DNA of 64,000 bases, from assembly GCA_016744695.1 (NCBI GenBank), contig JADGDV010000020.1, positions 1 to 64,000 on the forward strand. The letters are read 5' to 3'. The notes under the pieces are model-generated. The model worked only from the letters and a program-made list of their open reading frames with translations, was not told the origin of the DNA and did not search any database. The stretch is from Hahellaceae bacterium. GTDB taxonomy: Bacteria; Pseudomonadota; Gammaproteobacteria; Pseudomonadales; Oleiphilaceae. A program made the translations under genes and the position numbers. This document shows positions 54,537 through 64,000 of the stretch, one piece after another. Every line of letters starts with the position of its first letter. The stretch's first letter is position 1.

Positions 54537-56666
54537 TTATTGCAGCGTGTAGTTTGTAGTATTGCCTTCATTGTTTGCTAAGCGTTGATTAAGTTCTATA
54601 AGGTCTAAAATCACCTCACCACTTTCTTTGGCAACATAATCAAGTTCTTTTTCTTTTTTAGGGTTGGCTGCTAGAGCCTCATCTTCTTTTTCTTTTTCGT
54701 CCATTGAAGCGTAAGGCTCTTCCCCTTTTATGATGCGACTCTGATTAATTAGTTCAAGTTGTCTGGCATCTAAGTCTTGCTTGAGTTGTTTGCGATCTGC
54801 TTCATTTAGAGATAGTGTTTTATTATCTCTTCGTTCCTTTAGAAAGGCTATTTGCTCAAGTAGCAGTTTGTATTCCGCAGTGGCATGAAAGCGAGTGTCA
54901 TGCCGACTTAATAGTTGGTCTAAGGTATCCACTGTCGATGTATATTTTGTATGTTCTACTGGTGCAATAGCATCCCAGGGTAGTGCTTCAGGAAGTGAGT
55001 CTTCACCAATTTCAGTTTTGTCGATGGCTGAAGGAAGAAGTATGTCAGGCATAACACCTTTATGTTGAGTGCTGCCACCTGATACACGATAAAACTTGGC
55101 CTGAGTTATCTTTATTTGCCCGTGATTTAATGATCTTACAGATTGAACCGTTCCTTTGCCGAAGGTCTGGCTTCCCATAATGACTCCGCGGCCGTAATCT
55201 TGAATAGCGCCTGCGAAAATCTCTGATGCTGATGCACTCATTCGGTTAACTAATACGACTAGTGGCCCACCATAAACGAGTTCAGGGTCAGGATCTTTCA
55301 TTACATCTACTCGGTCCCGGCTATTACGAATTTGAACGGTAGGGCCTTCTTTAATGAATAACCCCGTAAGCATATTAGCTTCTTGTAGTGAGCCTCCACC
55401 ATTATTCCGAAGGTCAATAACTAGGCCATCAATACCTTCTTCTTCTAGCTCTTTTAGAAGTTTTTTTACGTCCCTTGTAGTGCTCTTATAATTTGGATCA
55501 CCATCTTGCATTGCTTTAAAGTCTGCATAGAACGCAGGTAGGTCAATAATGCCAATACGGTGTTTTTTACCGTTTTTCTCAATGTCGATAATTTGGCTTT
55601 GGGCAGCCTGCTCATCAAGCTTTACTTTATCTCTGCTAATATTAATTATCTTGGTATGATTTTCGTCTTGGCTGCCAGAGGGGATAACTTCTAACCTTAC
55701 AATTGAATGCTTCGGTCCTCGGATAAGGTCAACGACTTCATCGAGTCTCCAGCCTACTACATCAACCACTTCTCCGTCTTTTCCTTGTCCCACACCGACA
55801 ATGCGGTCGGCTGGGCTTAGCTGTCCTTGTTTGAATGCTGGGCCTGCAGGAACCAATCTAAGTACTTTAGTATATTCATTATCACTTTGTAGAACGGCTC
55901 CAATACCTTCAAGAGAAAGACTCATGTTGATATTGAAGTTTTCTGAGGTACGAGGAGAAAAATAGGTTGTATGTGGGTCGTAAACACCGGTAAATGCATT
56001 CATATAGGCTTGAAATGCATCTTCACCTCGGGCTTGTAAAACACGGTTGAGTTGGCTTTCATAGCGAGTTTTGAGAGATTTTACAATTTCTTTCTCTGTT
56101 TTATGATTGAGTTTTAATGCCAGAACCGCACTTTTTAATCGCTTTCTCCAAAGGTCGTCTAGCTCTTCTTTGCTGGTTAACCATGGCTGTTCTTTTCGGT
56201 CAGTTAGCAATGATTCATCTTTTTTGAAGTCCAGCTTGTCAATACCGCTGTTAATCGTTGAAATTAAGTATTGAAGACGTTCAATAACACGCTGTTGATA
56301 AGTATTGTAAATATTAAACCCAGGGTCTAGCTGCCCAGTTTTTAGTGCGCCATCTAAGCGGTAACGATAGGCTTCAAAGCTCTCAATGTCACTTGTTAGA
56401 AAATATATTCTTTGACTATCAAGGCTGTCTAGGTAATTTTCAAAAATGCGTTCTGATAAGGTTTTATCAATAGCCTGCTTTCGGTAGTGAGATAACAGCA
56501 ATTGCCTAGATACATGGATGCTAGCTGCTTGCTGCTCTTTGTTGGGTACAAGTGCTTCAAAGTTATCTGGACTCAGTGTAAGCGCTGAAGTAGATAGGCT
56601 TGTGAGCAACGTGGTGAATGCTAGTGTTTTTAATAGCAAGTGACGGGCAGTTTGTTTTTTTATCAT
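54537..56666 (-). CDS. prc: Tail-specific protease Prc
   Basis: The product has 709 residues with a signal sequence (LLLKTLAFTTLLTSLSTSA). The PDZ region holds SLEGIGAVLQSDNEYTKVL. The catalytic Ser479 (RMSASASEIF) and Lys504 (FGKGTVQ) sit 25 residues apart, as in E. coli Prc. It degrades or trims periplasmic proteins at their C-termini, including SsrA-tagged ones. The length is somewhat above E. coli's 682. Confidence 0.95.
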   Translation of the reverse strand: MIKKQTARHLLLKTLAFTTLLTSLSTSALTLSPDNFEALVPNKEQQAASIHVSRQLLLSHYRKQAIDKTLSERIFENYLDSLDSQRIYFLTSDIESFEAYRYRLDGALKTGQLDPGFNIYNTYQQRVIERLQYLISTINSGIDKLDFKKDESLLTDRKEQPWLTSKEELDDLWRKRLKSAVLALKLNHKTEKEIVKSLKTRYESQLNRVLQARGEDAFQAYMNAFTGVYDPHTTYFSPRTSENFNINMSLSLEGIGAVLQSDNEYTKVLRLVPAGPAFKQGQLSPADRIVGVGQGKDGEVVDVVGWRLDEVVDLIRGPKHSIVRLEVIPSGSQDENHTKIINISRDKVKLDEQAAQSQIIDIEKNGKKHRIGIIDLPAFYADFKAMQDGDPNYKSTTRDVKKLLKELEEEGIDGLVIDLRNNGGGSLQEANMLTGLFIKEGPTVQIRNSRDRVDVMKDPDPELVYGGPLVVLVNRMSASASEIFAGAIQDYGRGVIMGSQTFGKGTVQSVRSLNHGQIKITQAKFYRVSGGSTQHKGVMPDILLPSAIDKTEIGEDSLPEALPWDAIAPVEHTKYTSTVDTLDQLLSRHDTRFHATAEYKLLLEQIAFLKERRDNKTLSLNEADRKQLKQDLDARQLELINQSRIIKGEEPYASMDEKEKEDEALAANPKKEKELDYVAKESGEVILDLIELNQRLANNEGNTTNYTLQ

Positions 56667-56853
56667 AATAATTATTAGGTATCACTCTGAGTGTAATCAA
56701 TGAAACAAATAATGAAATTATTACGATTGTAGGCCACCTACAAGACGCTTACTAGCGCATTTGCGATTAATTATTGTTAATAAGTGTAGAAAATTTCTAC
56801 TTTACCCACACTTAATATAATTATGACACTTTGTTATTGAATCTAGCCTAAGA

Positions 56854-56885
56854 AAAATGAATCCTGCGATCGTAGATCGCAGGAT
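56854..56885 (-). terminator. Intrinsic terminator after the fadJ-like gene
   Basis: Perfect 11-bp stem ATCCTGCGATC / GATCGCAGGAT with a 3-base loop. On the minus strand a T-rich stretch follows after 3 bases. It ends the fadI-fadJ transcript. The remaining sequence up to prc (56667-56853) shows no gene. Confidence 0.85.
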
Positions 56886-56915
56886 ATGGGGACGGGTTAG
56901 TTTAAATATTCTATG

Positions 56916-59078
56916 CTAGAAAATTTCGTTTTTTTCTGCTTTGTCGAGTAGTAATGAAGGAGGAGAAAACCGTTCCCCGTATTCATCTTGCAGCTGATTA
57001 GCTTTATCTACAAACTTTTTTATTCCGTATTGGTTAGCAAATTGAATAGCGCCACCTGTCCAAGGTGCATAGCCAATACCAAATATACTCCCGATATTAG
57101 CGTCATTAATTGAGGTTAAAACGTTCTCTTCAAGACATCGTATGGTTTCTATTGATTGAATGAATAGAAAGCGATCCATAAGTTTCTGAAGATTGGCGTT
57201 AACACTAATCTCTTTATCAACAAACAAGGTTTCTAACTCAGGCCAAAGATGCTTTTTTCCTTTGACTGGATAGTCATAAAATCCTGCTCCTGCAGTCTTT
57301 CCTTTTCTATTATGGGTGTTAACCATTGCATCAACTACTGATTCTGCAGGGTGAGCCTCCCATATTTTTCCATTGGACTCTGCATCATTTTTGGACTGAT
57401 CTCGAATATGAATAAATAAACTTAGGCTAACTTCATCTATCAAGGCTAGTGGACCTACTGGCATACCGGCTAATAGAGCCGCATTTTCTACCGTCGCAGG
57501 ACTATATCCTTCGCCCAGCATAGCAATGCCTTCATTAACATAGGTGCCAAAAACGCGTGAGGTGAAGAAACCTCGACTGTCGTTTACAACAATAGGCGTT
57601 TTATTTATTTGTAATACGTAATCAAAAGCTTTAGCTAGAGTCTCATCGGATGTTCTTTCGCCTGCAATGATTTCTACCAGGGGCATTTTATCGACAGGTG
57701 AAAAGAAGTGTAAGCCAACATAGTTTTCAGGCTTTGAAGATGCTTCAGCCAGCTGGGTAATAGGAATGGTTGATGTGTTTGAAGCAAAAACCCCGTTATC
57801 GGTCAGCTTCGGTTCTGCCTCCATCGTAACTTTAGCTTTGAGTGAGCTATCTTCAAAAACGGCTTCAATGATTAAGTCACAACCGTTTAAATCATCGTTG
57901 CTGATTGTTGCTTGAATACGACTTAGTATGGTTTGTTTCTTTTCTTCTGTTAACTGTTTGCGGGACACACGTTTGCATAAAATATTCTCTGAGTAACGCT
58001 TACCTTTTTCTGCGCTCTCAAGTGAAATATCTTTTAATACAACGTCGATACCTCTAGCGGCACTGGCGTAGGCTATTCCTGCGCCCATCATTCCCGCGCC
58101 TAATACACCGACCTTCTTTATCTTATTGTTTTCTATTCCTTCGGGGCGGCTTGCACCTGATTTAATATCGTTAAGCTGGAACCAGAATGTGCCAATCATG
58201 TTTTTACTAACTTGGCCAATAACCAGTTCTGTAAAGTAACGCGCTTCTATTGATTGTGCCGTATCGAAATCTACTTGAGCACCTTCTACCGCCGCAGATA
58301 GTATTGCTTCAGGGGCTGGGTAACAGCCCTTTGTTTTGTTCCTTAACATTGCTGGTGCAATGGCTAGCATTTGAGCTACTTTAGGGTTTGAAGGCGTTCC
58401 GCCTGGGATTTTATAAGCTTTAACATCCCATGGCTGAGTTGATTTTGGATTTTCACTGATCCACGATTTTGCTTTGGTTAACATTTCGTCAGTGCTGTTT
58501 GCAGTTTCATGAATTAATCCTGCTTTTAGCGCGGTATCAACATTAACTTTTTTGCCTTCAATTAAGTAAGGCAAGGCTTTTTCTAAACCGAGTAAGCGCA
58601 CTGTTCTTACAATTCCCCCTCCACCAGGTAGTAAGCCCAAGGTGACTTCTGGAAGTCCTAATTGTACCGATTTATCATTGAGAGCAATACGATAATGGCA
58701 TGCTAAACATAGCTCCCAGCCACCCCCCAAAGCAGCACCGTTTATGGCTGCAACAACTGGGACTCCGAGTCGTTCAATGAATCTCATGTGCTGCTTTAGT
58801 TCTTGTACCATGGTAAAAAATGCTTCAGCTTGGTCTGGACTAACAGTAATAATTTCATTTAAATCCCCGCCAGCAAAAAATGTTTTCTTCGCTGATGTGA
58901 TGATGATGCCGGTTATTGTTTCTTTATCTTGCTGGATTTTTTGGGTAGTCGTTTGTAGTGCTTTTCTAAAATCAGCGTTCATGGTATTTGCTGATTGTCC
59001 TGGCATGTCGATGGTTAAAGTTAATATGCCTTTGCTGTCGATGTCGTATTTTATTGAGTCGTTATCTATTAAATTCAT
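56916..59078 (-). CDS. Multifunctional enoyl-CoA hydratase/3-hydroxyacyl-CoA dehydrogenase (FadJ/FadB type)
   Basis: The product has about 720 residues. I prefer ATG 59078 over the GTG at 59090, since GTGAG lies 8 bases ahead of the ATG. The crotonase domain (1-~210) has the oxyanion and Glu motifs ALGGGWELCLA and LPEVTLGLLPGGGG. The dehydrogenase domain has GVLGAGMMGAGIAYA (NAD) and, later, FFTSRVFGTYVNEG. It does steps two and three of beta-oxidation. A thiolase gene lies 45-60 bp upstream in the same direction. Confidence 0.92.
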   Translation of the reverse strand: MNLIDNDSIKYDIDSKGILTLTIDMPGQSANTMNADFRKALQTTTQKIQQDKETITGIIITSAKKTFFAGGDLNEIITVSPDQAEAFFTMVQELKQHMRFIERLGVPVVAAINGAALGGGWELCLACHYRIALNDKSVQLGLPEVTLGLLPGGGGIVRTVRLLGLEKALPYLIEGKKVNVDTALKAGLIHETANSTDEMLTKAKSWISENPKSTQPWDVKAYKIPGGTPSNPKVAQMLAIAPAMLRNKTKGCYPAPEAILSAAVEGAQVDFDTAQSIEARYFTELVIGQVSKNMIGTFWFQLNDIKSGASRPEGIENNKIKKVGVLGAGMMGAGIAYASAARGIDVVLKDISLESAEKGKRYSENILCKRVSRKQLTEEKKQTILSRIQATISNDDLNGCDLIIEAVFEDSSLKAKVTMEAEPKLTDNGVFASNTSTIPITQLAEASSKPENYVGLHFFSPVDKMPLVEIIAGERTSDETLAKAFDYVLQINKTPIVVNDSRGFFTSRVFGTYVNEGIAMLGEGYSPATVENAALLAGMPVGPLALIDEVSLSLFIHIRDQSKNDAESNGKIWEAHPAESVVDAMVNTHNRKGKTAGAGFYDYPVKGKKHLWPELETLFVDKEISVNANLQKLMDRFLFIQSIETIRCLEENVLTSINDANIGSIFGIGYAPWTGGAIQFANQYGIKKFVDKANQLQDEYGERFSPPSLLLDKAEKNEIF

Positions 59079-59135
59079 GGTGTTTCTCACTAAGTTACAA
59101 TCTATCTAAGTCAGTTTTTTATTCTAGAGCTGCAA

Positions 59136-60344
59136 TCAAACACGCTCAATTATGGTTGCGATACCCATGCCTCCACCGACACATAATGTAGCTAGACCAT
59201 ATCTTTGATTGCGTCTTTCTAATTCATCAAGGAGTGTTCCGAGAATCATTGCTCCAGTAGCGCCTAAAGGGTGTCCCATAGCGATTGATCCACCATTTAC
59301 GTTAACTTTTTCATCGGGAATGTTAAGCTCATTTTGAAAACGCATCACTACGGCGGCAAAGGCTTCATTTACTTCAAAAAGGTCGATGTCGTTAATATTG
59401 AGTCCTGCTTTTTGTAACGCTTTTCGAGCAGCTGGTGCAGGGCCTGTAAGCATAATGGTAGGGTCTGTACTGGTAACGGCTGTTGCAACAATACGTGCGC
59501 GAGGTGTTAAACCAAGTGCTCTGCCTTTTGCTTCACTACCAATAAGTATAAGGGATGAGCCATCTACAATGCCTGATGAGTTACCTGGGGTATGCACATG
59601 GTTGATTTTTTCAATAGTATGGTATTTTTTTCTGGCAACACTATTGAATCCCATTTCACCCATCATCTGAAATGAGGGTTTTAGTTGACCTAGGGCTTGC
59701 AGTGTTGTTTCTGGACGAATAAATTCATCTCGATCAAGAATGGTTATTCCGTTTTGATCGGTCACAGGAATTAATGATTTATTGAAATACCCTTGCTCCT
59801 GTGCATATGCAGCCTTTTTTTGGCTGCTAAGAGCAAAGTTATCAATGGATTCCCGGTTGAAGCCTTCTATTGTTGCGATTAGATCGGCGCCAATACCTTG
59901 AGGCATAAAGCCTGTGTTCATGTTTGTTTGCGGGTCTAGGGCCCACGCACCACCATCAGAACCCATAGGAACACGCGACATAGATTCAACACCGCCTGCT
60001 ACTATGAGGTCTTCCCATCCAGAGCGGACTTTCATCGCTGCCATGTTTACGGCTTCAAGTCCTGAGGCGCAGAACCTATTTAGAGTTACGCCAGCCACAC
60101 TCTCATGCCAGTTGGCTGCTAGTGTGGCTGTTTTAGCAATATCAGCGCCTTGGTCGCCTATAGCGGTGACGCAGCCAATGACAACATCATCAACGTGTGA
60201 GGTATCTAAGTTATTACGTGACTGAAGCTCGGTTAATAATGAAGAGAGTAGGGTGACAGGTTTAACTTCATACAAGGAGCCATCTTTTTTCCCCTTTCCT
60301 CTTGGTGTTCTAATTGCATCGTATATAAAAGCTTCATTAGCCAT
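59136..60344 (-). CDS. Acetyl-CoA C-acyltransferase (thiolase; FadI/FadA type)
   Basis: The product has 402 residues. Active Cys in [12 protein letters not shown]; His in [11 protein letters not shown]; Cys in [11 protein letters not shown]. It cleaves 3-ketoacyl-CoA to acetyl-CoA and a shortened acyl-CoA, the last step of beta-oxidation. It pairs with the downstream multifunctional enzyme as an alpha/beta complex operon. Chain-length preference cannot be read. Confidence 0.93.
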   Translation of the reverse strand: MANEAFIYDAIRTPRGKGKKDGSLYEVKPVTLLSSLLTELQSRNNLDTSHVDDVVIGCVTAIGDQGADIAKTATLAANWHESVAGVTLNRFCASGLEAVNMAAMKVRSGWEDLIVAGGVESMSRVPMGSDGGAWALDPQTNMNTGFMPQGIGADLIATIEGFNRESIDNFALSSQKKAAYAQEQGYFNKSLIPVTDQNGITILDRDEFIRPETTLQALGQLKPSFQMMGEMGFNSVARKKYHTIEKINHVHTPGNSSGIVDGSSLILIGSEAKGRALGLTPRARIVATAVTSTDPTIMLTGPAPAARKALQKAGLNINDIDLFEVNEAFAAVVMRFQNELNIPDEKVNVNGGSIAMGHPLGATGAMILGTLLDELERRNQRYGLATLCVGGGMGIATIIERV

Positions 60345-60572
60345 CGCTTAAGTCCTTATGGTGACATGTAATCAGTCATTTGCTGCTACAGAATGTATTC
60401 ATGTACCTTAGATTAGCGTTAGTAAGTTAAAAATGGCACTGGATGACAATAATATTGGCTAAAAGCGTCACCTGTTTGGATTATTGTCACTTATCTATTT
60501 GAAAAAATGAGGTAAGTAACTATTTTTAAAGGTAGGCAGATATTTTTTGATTAATTATATGAAGGAAAAGTG

Positions 60573-60842
60573 ATGTCAATTTTGAATAATATTCATAATT
60601 ATTATGAATCATTAGTGATAGAGTGTCTGTCGGAGTTAACAGAAGGTCAAGCTCACGAAGACGACTTTTTGATTGATGTAGTGTGTGTTGCATTAAATCA
60701 TTTGCCCCCTAGGTACATAAGGCACGAAGTAGATATGATTTATTACTTATCACCTGTGGAGGCACAAGAAATGAGAGATAAAATTAAGAGTGCAACAAAA
60801 GATGCTATGGCTTATGTTGAGGAAGCTCGGCAGCGAGAGTAA
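60573..60842 (+). CDS. ComFB-domain protein
   Basis: The product has 89 residues from ATG 60573, with AAGGA 7 bases ahead; a GTG just before is less likely. The pattern DFLIDVVCVALNHLPPRYIRHE and DMIYYLSPVE matches the late-competence ComFB family, small proteins whose role outside Bacillus is unclear (some bind cyclic di-nucleotides). It stands alone in a 560-bp gap between minus-strand genes. Confidence 0.8.
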   Translation: MSILNNIHNYYESLVIECLSELTEGQAHEDDFLIDVVCVALNHLPPRYIRHEVDMIYYLSPVEAQEMRDKIKSATKDAMAYVEEARQRE

Positions 60843-60855
60843 ATGGACAAATCTA

Positions 60856-60882
60856 AAAAAGGGTGCATATAACTGCACCCTC
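60856..60882 (-). terminator. Intrinsic terminator of the DUF349 gene
   Basis: Perfect 8-bp stem AGGGTGCA / TGCACCCT with a 6-base loop. On the minus strand it is followed by six T. It lies between two convergent genes and may serve both. Confidence 0.88.
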
Positions 60883-60908
60883 TGTTTGAAATGCTTATGC
60901 TTAAGAAT

Positions 60909-63713
60909 CTAGGCGATTTTAGTAATCACTTTATTAACTCTATCTTCAAGGTTAATACGCACTTCAGCTGGAAGCAGGCAGGTTTGAAACCATTGCTCTA
61001 GGTAGTTATCCAACTCGGTCTTTTTGCTCGTGTTCACACGTTGTTTATTTAACCCATTTGCGAGCCTGCTAACTTGCAGTTGCATTCGGGCTTTTTGATC
61101 CTCTTCTGGGGAGTCAACTTCGGCTGCAATTTCACACTGGATGCACAATGTTTTTGCATCTTCTGCTGATAATGCTAGTGATTTAAGAGATTCGCCGCCC
61201 TTTATTTGATTCCAGCACTGATTCAATGCCTCTTCGATGTTATTTCTTTGTTCAAGGTTAGTGATTATGTCTGCTTCAAGTAACTCAAAATTAATATCAT
61301 CATTACCTGCTGTCACCTTCTCAGCGGCATCTCTAATGAGTTTTGATTTTCTTTCAATGTCGAACCAGCGTAAACGCTCTTCTTTTGTCGCTTTTTCAGA
61401 TAAAGCAGATTTTATCTCGTTAATATGTTGATCTAGCTGTCGGCCAAGGCGCTCTTGTTCCTTTTTAGGAAGAGGAGATATTGACTTGAATTGTTGAGTC
61501 AGTTCAGTGAGTTCTTTGCTTGTCATTGAATTAACTTTGTTTAAGGCTTCTTTGCAAAGCGCTTCGGCTTCGGCAACTGCACCCTCGACTGCTTTTTGTC
61601 TATCTTCTTTAGCTACATCGCGTCGTTGGAATATTTGATCGCAGGCCGCACGGTATTCTTTCCATAGATTTCGGTCATCTTTATGAAGGGTAATGCCAAT
61701 TTTTTGCCATTCAGATTGCAGCTGTTTAGCGCCTTCTAATGCGTCTGGCAAAGGCTCCAGAGTGATGAATGCAAGTGCTCTTTCGACTATGTCTTGCTTG
61801 AGTTGTTTGTTTTTAGAGCGTTCTTGTTCGAGTTGTTGGTCAATTTTTGCCAGTAACTCATTGAACTTTTTTTGAATATTTTTGTTGTCTTTAAATTCGA
61901 CAGGATAGCAGTTCTTCCATTCCTCTCTCGCTGTGCGGTTGATTTTTTCTACCGCTTTCCAGTCTGCATTATTCCAGTCATTATTTTCAACAAAATCAGC
62001 AACCTGACTACAGATGGTTTTACGTTTTTCTACATTACTTTTCTTGAGTGACTTTTGCTGATCAAAATATTCGTGACAGGGCTCGTAGGCTTTATCGCAG
62101 GCTGATTTAAAGCGTAACCAAATGCTTTGATCTGAAGAGCCCCCTAGTTTTTTCCATTCATCTTGCAGTGCTTTAATCTTTATTGCTTTTTCAGCAGGGT
62201 CTGTATGTTGCTCTGCAAGACGTTCAATTTGTTCGCAGAGTTCGGTTTGCTTGGGTGTTACAGCAAATCCATGCCAGTCGCGCAGCTCATCTAGCTGATT
62301 GCTTAGTAGTTGAAGTTTACCTTGGTAGGTTTTAGCAATATTCTTATCAATCGTATGAAGTAATTGATTAAGGTCTTTAAATAATCGAGATGAGGGTTTT
62401 AAGGCGCGATTATTAAGTTGTTCCTCTAGCTGGCTCATTTGCTCATTAATTTGGTTTTTTAGCTTGCTGTGGTCTTGTGTTTCTTTTTCTTTATGGACCG
62501 TCGCACTCTTACTTAATTTGATTAAATTTTTGAGTTGTGCGGGTTGCTCAAAGTGATCTGGCCAGGCCACTTGTTTTACAAATTCGACTACTTTTTGTAA
62601 ATTGGGCAAGTCTTGAGGCGTATTAGTTTCTTCATTTTGGCTGTCTGAAAATTCACTTTGATTAGCAATGAAGTGCTGGGACGCTTTAAGGTAACGTTTC
62701 AGTTCTCCCATTTTATCTTGATATTGCTTTTGTTGTGACTTTTCAACGCTTGAGTTACGTGTCGCTTCAATCCAGCGAGTATCTTGAGTTTTAATAATGG
62801 CATCTAGAGCGGATAGTTCACTGGCTAGTTCAATCGGAGTATGTATTAGGCGTTCGCTGGTTTGCTCTAGTATTTCTAATGTACCAATACGTTCACTCAT
62901 TTGTTGCTTGGTTTGTTGCTCTGCCTGCTCCAAGCTCTCTTTTTCTTCTTTATGGAGTTCTAACTTTGTTTCACAAGCTGATTTTGCTGTATTAAATCGA
63001 CTTTGTAATTCGATCTCTGTTGTCTGGCCTAGCTCATTCCATGCAGCTAAAAGAGAGTTTAGCTTGGCTTCATATAACTGAATGGTCTCAGTTTTTGAGT
63101 GTGCATCAAGGGATTTAACAATGGCATCTTTTTTCTGGTTAATAGCTTGCAGTAGCTTCTTACTTTCTTTGATTACTTTTAGTTTTGATTTGGCTAGTTG
63201 GTAAACTGTTTTATCTTTTCCTTTAGCGCGCTTTTCAATAGAGAGTAACTGATCCGAATCGACTACTAATTCTACGGCTGACTGCCTAATTTTGTTGATT
63301 TTAGCGGATACAGCTATGTTACTGAGTGCTTCAGGTGAGAGTTTTGGTAGGGCACCGATATATTGCTCTGCGTTTGCTGTATTTATGATTAATTCAGTTA
63401 ATAGAGTATCGTTACTTATTATATCGTAAATAGGGAGCGATTTAGACTTTGCAAGTGATTCTAATCGATCAATAATAGCCGGTTTAAGTGTGTTGTTGGG
63501 GCTATTATAGAGTTCAAGTAGCGAGTTAATATCTTCAATTTTATTGATTGCTGCTCGTCGTACCTGATTATCTGCATCATCTTTTGCTAGCTGAATAAGA
63601 ATATTTTTGTCTTCATCCTTTAATGGGTTGAGCTCTGAAATAACCGCTTTGCGTGTGCCAGTATTAGAACTTTGCCATTTAGGCTTAAAGAGCTTTTTAA
63701 GGAATGTAGACAT
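60909..63713 (-). CDS. DUF349-repeat protein
   Basis: The product has 934 residues. A HEAT-like N-terminal part (VRRAAINKIEDINSLLELYN, residues ~50-170) is followed by several DUF349 units, recognisable by repeated W-K-x-L/I motifs (DEWKKLGGSSD, SEWQKIGITLHKDDRNLW, EEWKNCYPVEFKDN, WIEATRNSS). The middle and end are long charged helices (many Gln, Glu, Lys). No signal peptide. Family function is unknown. The gene is the first after a 180-bp gap with no gene seen. Confidence 0.85.
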   Translation of the reverse strand: MSTFLKKLFKPKWQSSNTGTRKAVISELNPLKDEDKNILIQLAKDDADNQVRRAAINKIEDINSLLELYNSPNNTLKPAIIDRLESLAKSKSLPIYDIISNDTLLTELIINTANAEQYIGALPKLSPEALSNIAVSAKINKIRQSAVELVVDSDQLLSIEKRAKGKDKTVYQLAKSKLKVIKESKKLLQAINQKKDAIVKSLDAHSKTETIQLYEAKLNSLLAAWNELGQTTEIELQSRFNTAKSACETKLELHKEEKESLEQAEQQTKQQMSERIGTLEILEQTSERLIHTPIELASELSALDAIIKTQDTRWIEATRNSSVEKSQQKQYQDKMGELKRYLKASQHFIANQSEFSDSQNEETNTPQDLPNLQKVVEFVKQVAWPDHFEQPAQLKNLIKLSKSATVHKEKETQDHSKLKNQINEQMSQLEEQLNNRALKPSSRLFKDLNQLLHTIDKNIAKTYQGKLQLLSNQLDELRDWHGFAVTPKQTELCEQIERLAEQHTDPAEKAIKIKALQDEWKKLGGSSDQSIWLRFKSACDKAYEPCHEYFDQQKSLKKSNVEKRKTICSQVADFVENNDWNNADWKAVEKINRTAREEWKNCYPVEFKDNKNIQKKFNELLAKIDQQLEQERSKNKQLKQDIVERALAFITLEPLPDALEGAKQLQSEWQKIGITLHKDDRNLWKEYRAACDQIFQRRDVAKEDRQKAVEGAVAEAEALCKEALNKVNSMTSKELTELTQQFKSISPLPKKEQERLGRQLDQHINEIKSALSEKATKEERLRWFDIERKSKLIRDAAEKVTAGNDDINFELLEADIITNLEQRNNIEEALNQCWNQIKGGESLKSLALSAEDAKTLCIQCEIAAEVDSPEEDQKARMQLQVSRLANGLNKQRVNTSKKTELDNYLEQWFQTCLLPAEVRINLEDRVNKVITKIA

Positions 63714-63896
63714 AATTATATTCTCACCGTTAATATTGTGCTTTTATGATCGGTTATCGAAACAGACACCAAACTGGTGGTGCTGATTAGTTGGGAGGCA
63801 CAGTTTAACCTTGATTGACCTAATTCGGAATGATTGTTTAAAGAATATTTTGAGTGGAGCGACCTAGAATAACGCTATTTTACCTTAGTCTGAGTG

Positions 63897-64000
63897 TTAT
63901 AAAGTGGGAGGCATAGCCAGTAATGGATCAGGAAGCTCTATAACGGCTTCATTTATAGAATTATAGGTGTTCTGAAGCTCTTTTTGAGCAACTATCCCTT
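63897..64000 (-). CDS. 3' end of an unidentified gene (partial)
   Basis: On the minus strand an open frame runs in from the right edge and ends at TAA (63897-63899). The last 33 residues include AQKELQNTYNSINEAV and LPDPLLAMPPTL. It reads like a normal C-terminal tail and the other minus frames close earlier. The protein is not recognised. Confidence 0.45.
   Translation of the reverse strand, partial: GIVAQKELQNTYNSINEAVIELPDPLLAMPPTL

Overview
The window is a chromosomal stretch of an AT-rich gammaproteobacterium. The conserved block thrS-infC-rpmI-rplT-pheS-pheT-ihfA-merR, the Prc protease, YeaC (DUF1315), DUF2797, PepN and a TAXI-type TRAP transporter fit a marine Oceanospirillales/Pseudomonadales-like lineage. 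I cannot name a species from the sequence. I see no insertion sequence, prophage, CRISPR array or rRNA operon.

Layout. 1-6.6 kb: accessory region with a DUF2846 lipoprotein, a phasin-like protein with a basic tail, two tRNA-Val(TAC)/tRNA-Asp(GTC) pairs, a 27-residue acidic microORF, a coiled-coil protein, and a lipoprotein lipase-like gene interrupted by an in-frame TAG. 6.8-7.65 kb: a methyltransferase gene broken by a frameshift. 7.7-24.9 kb: a long, tightly coupled minus-strand aryl polyene (APE) biosynthesis operon. A phosphopantetheinyl transferase (24980), a BamE-like lipoprotein (25700) and an APE-type methyltransferase (26340) extend it to 27.4 kb. 27.5-29.7 kb: a four-gene cytochrome module (b561, a His-containing membrane protein, a DUF1924 c-type cytochrome and a diheme cytochrome). 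29.8-36.5 kb: housekeeping genes (nadK, phosphoesterase, rhomboid, yeaC, DUF2797, pepN). 36.7-41.8 kb: DUF1329 / YCF48 / RND-MMPL export module. 41.9-45.7 kb: TAXI TRAP transporter. 45.9-53.3 kb: translation/IHF block. 53.5-63.7 kb: tRNA-Pro(GGG), an XRE-like gene, prc, a fadJ/fadI-like beta-oxidation pair, a ComFB-domain gene and a DUF349 protein. Partial genes lie at both edges.

How the APE genes fit together (inference from family knowledge). An MIO ammonia-lyase makes an aryl acrylate, and an AMP-ligase activates it onto one of two ACPs. The ketosynthases (ApeR; ApeO with the chain-length factor ApeC), the ketoreductase ApeQ and the dehydratases ApeI and ApeP build the polyene. A methyltransferase and a flavin-dependent halogenase-like enzyme may decorate the head group. 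A glycosyltransferase and two acyltransferases build a lipid anchor. A LolA-like carrier, an MMPL exporter and a DUF3261 lipoprotein would move the pigment to the outer membrane, and the PPTase activates the ACPs. The most notable points are the Tyr-His pair at the ammonia-lyase selectivity site, the WxWxIP halogenase signature, and an unrelated lipoprotein gene placed between apeO and apeP.
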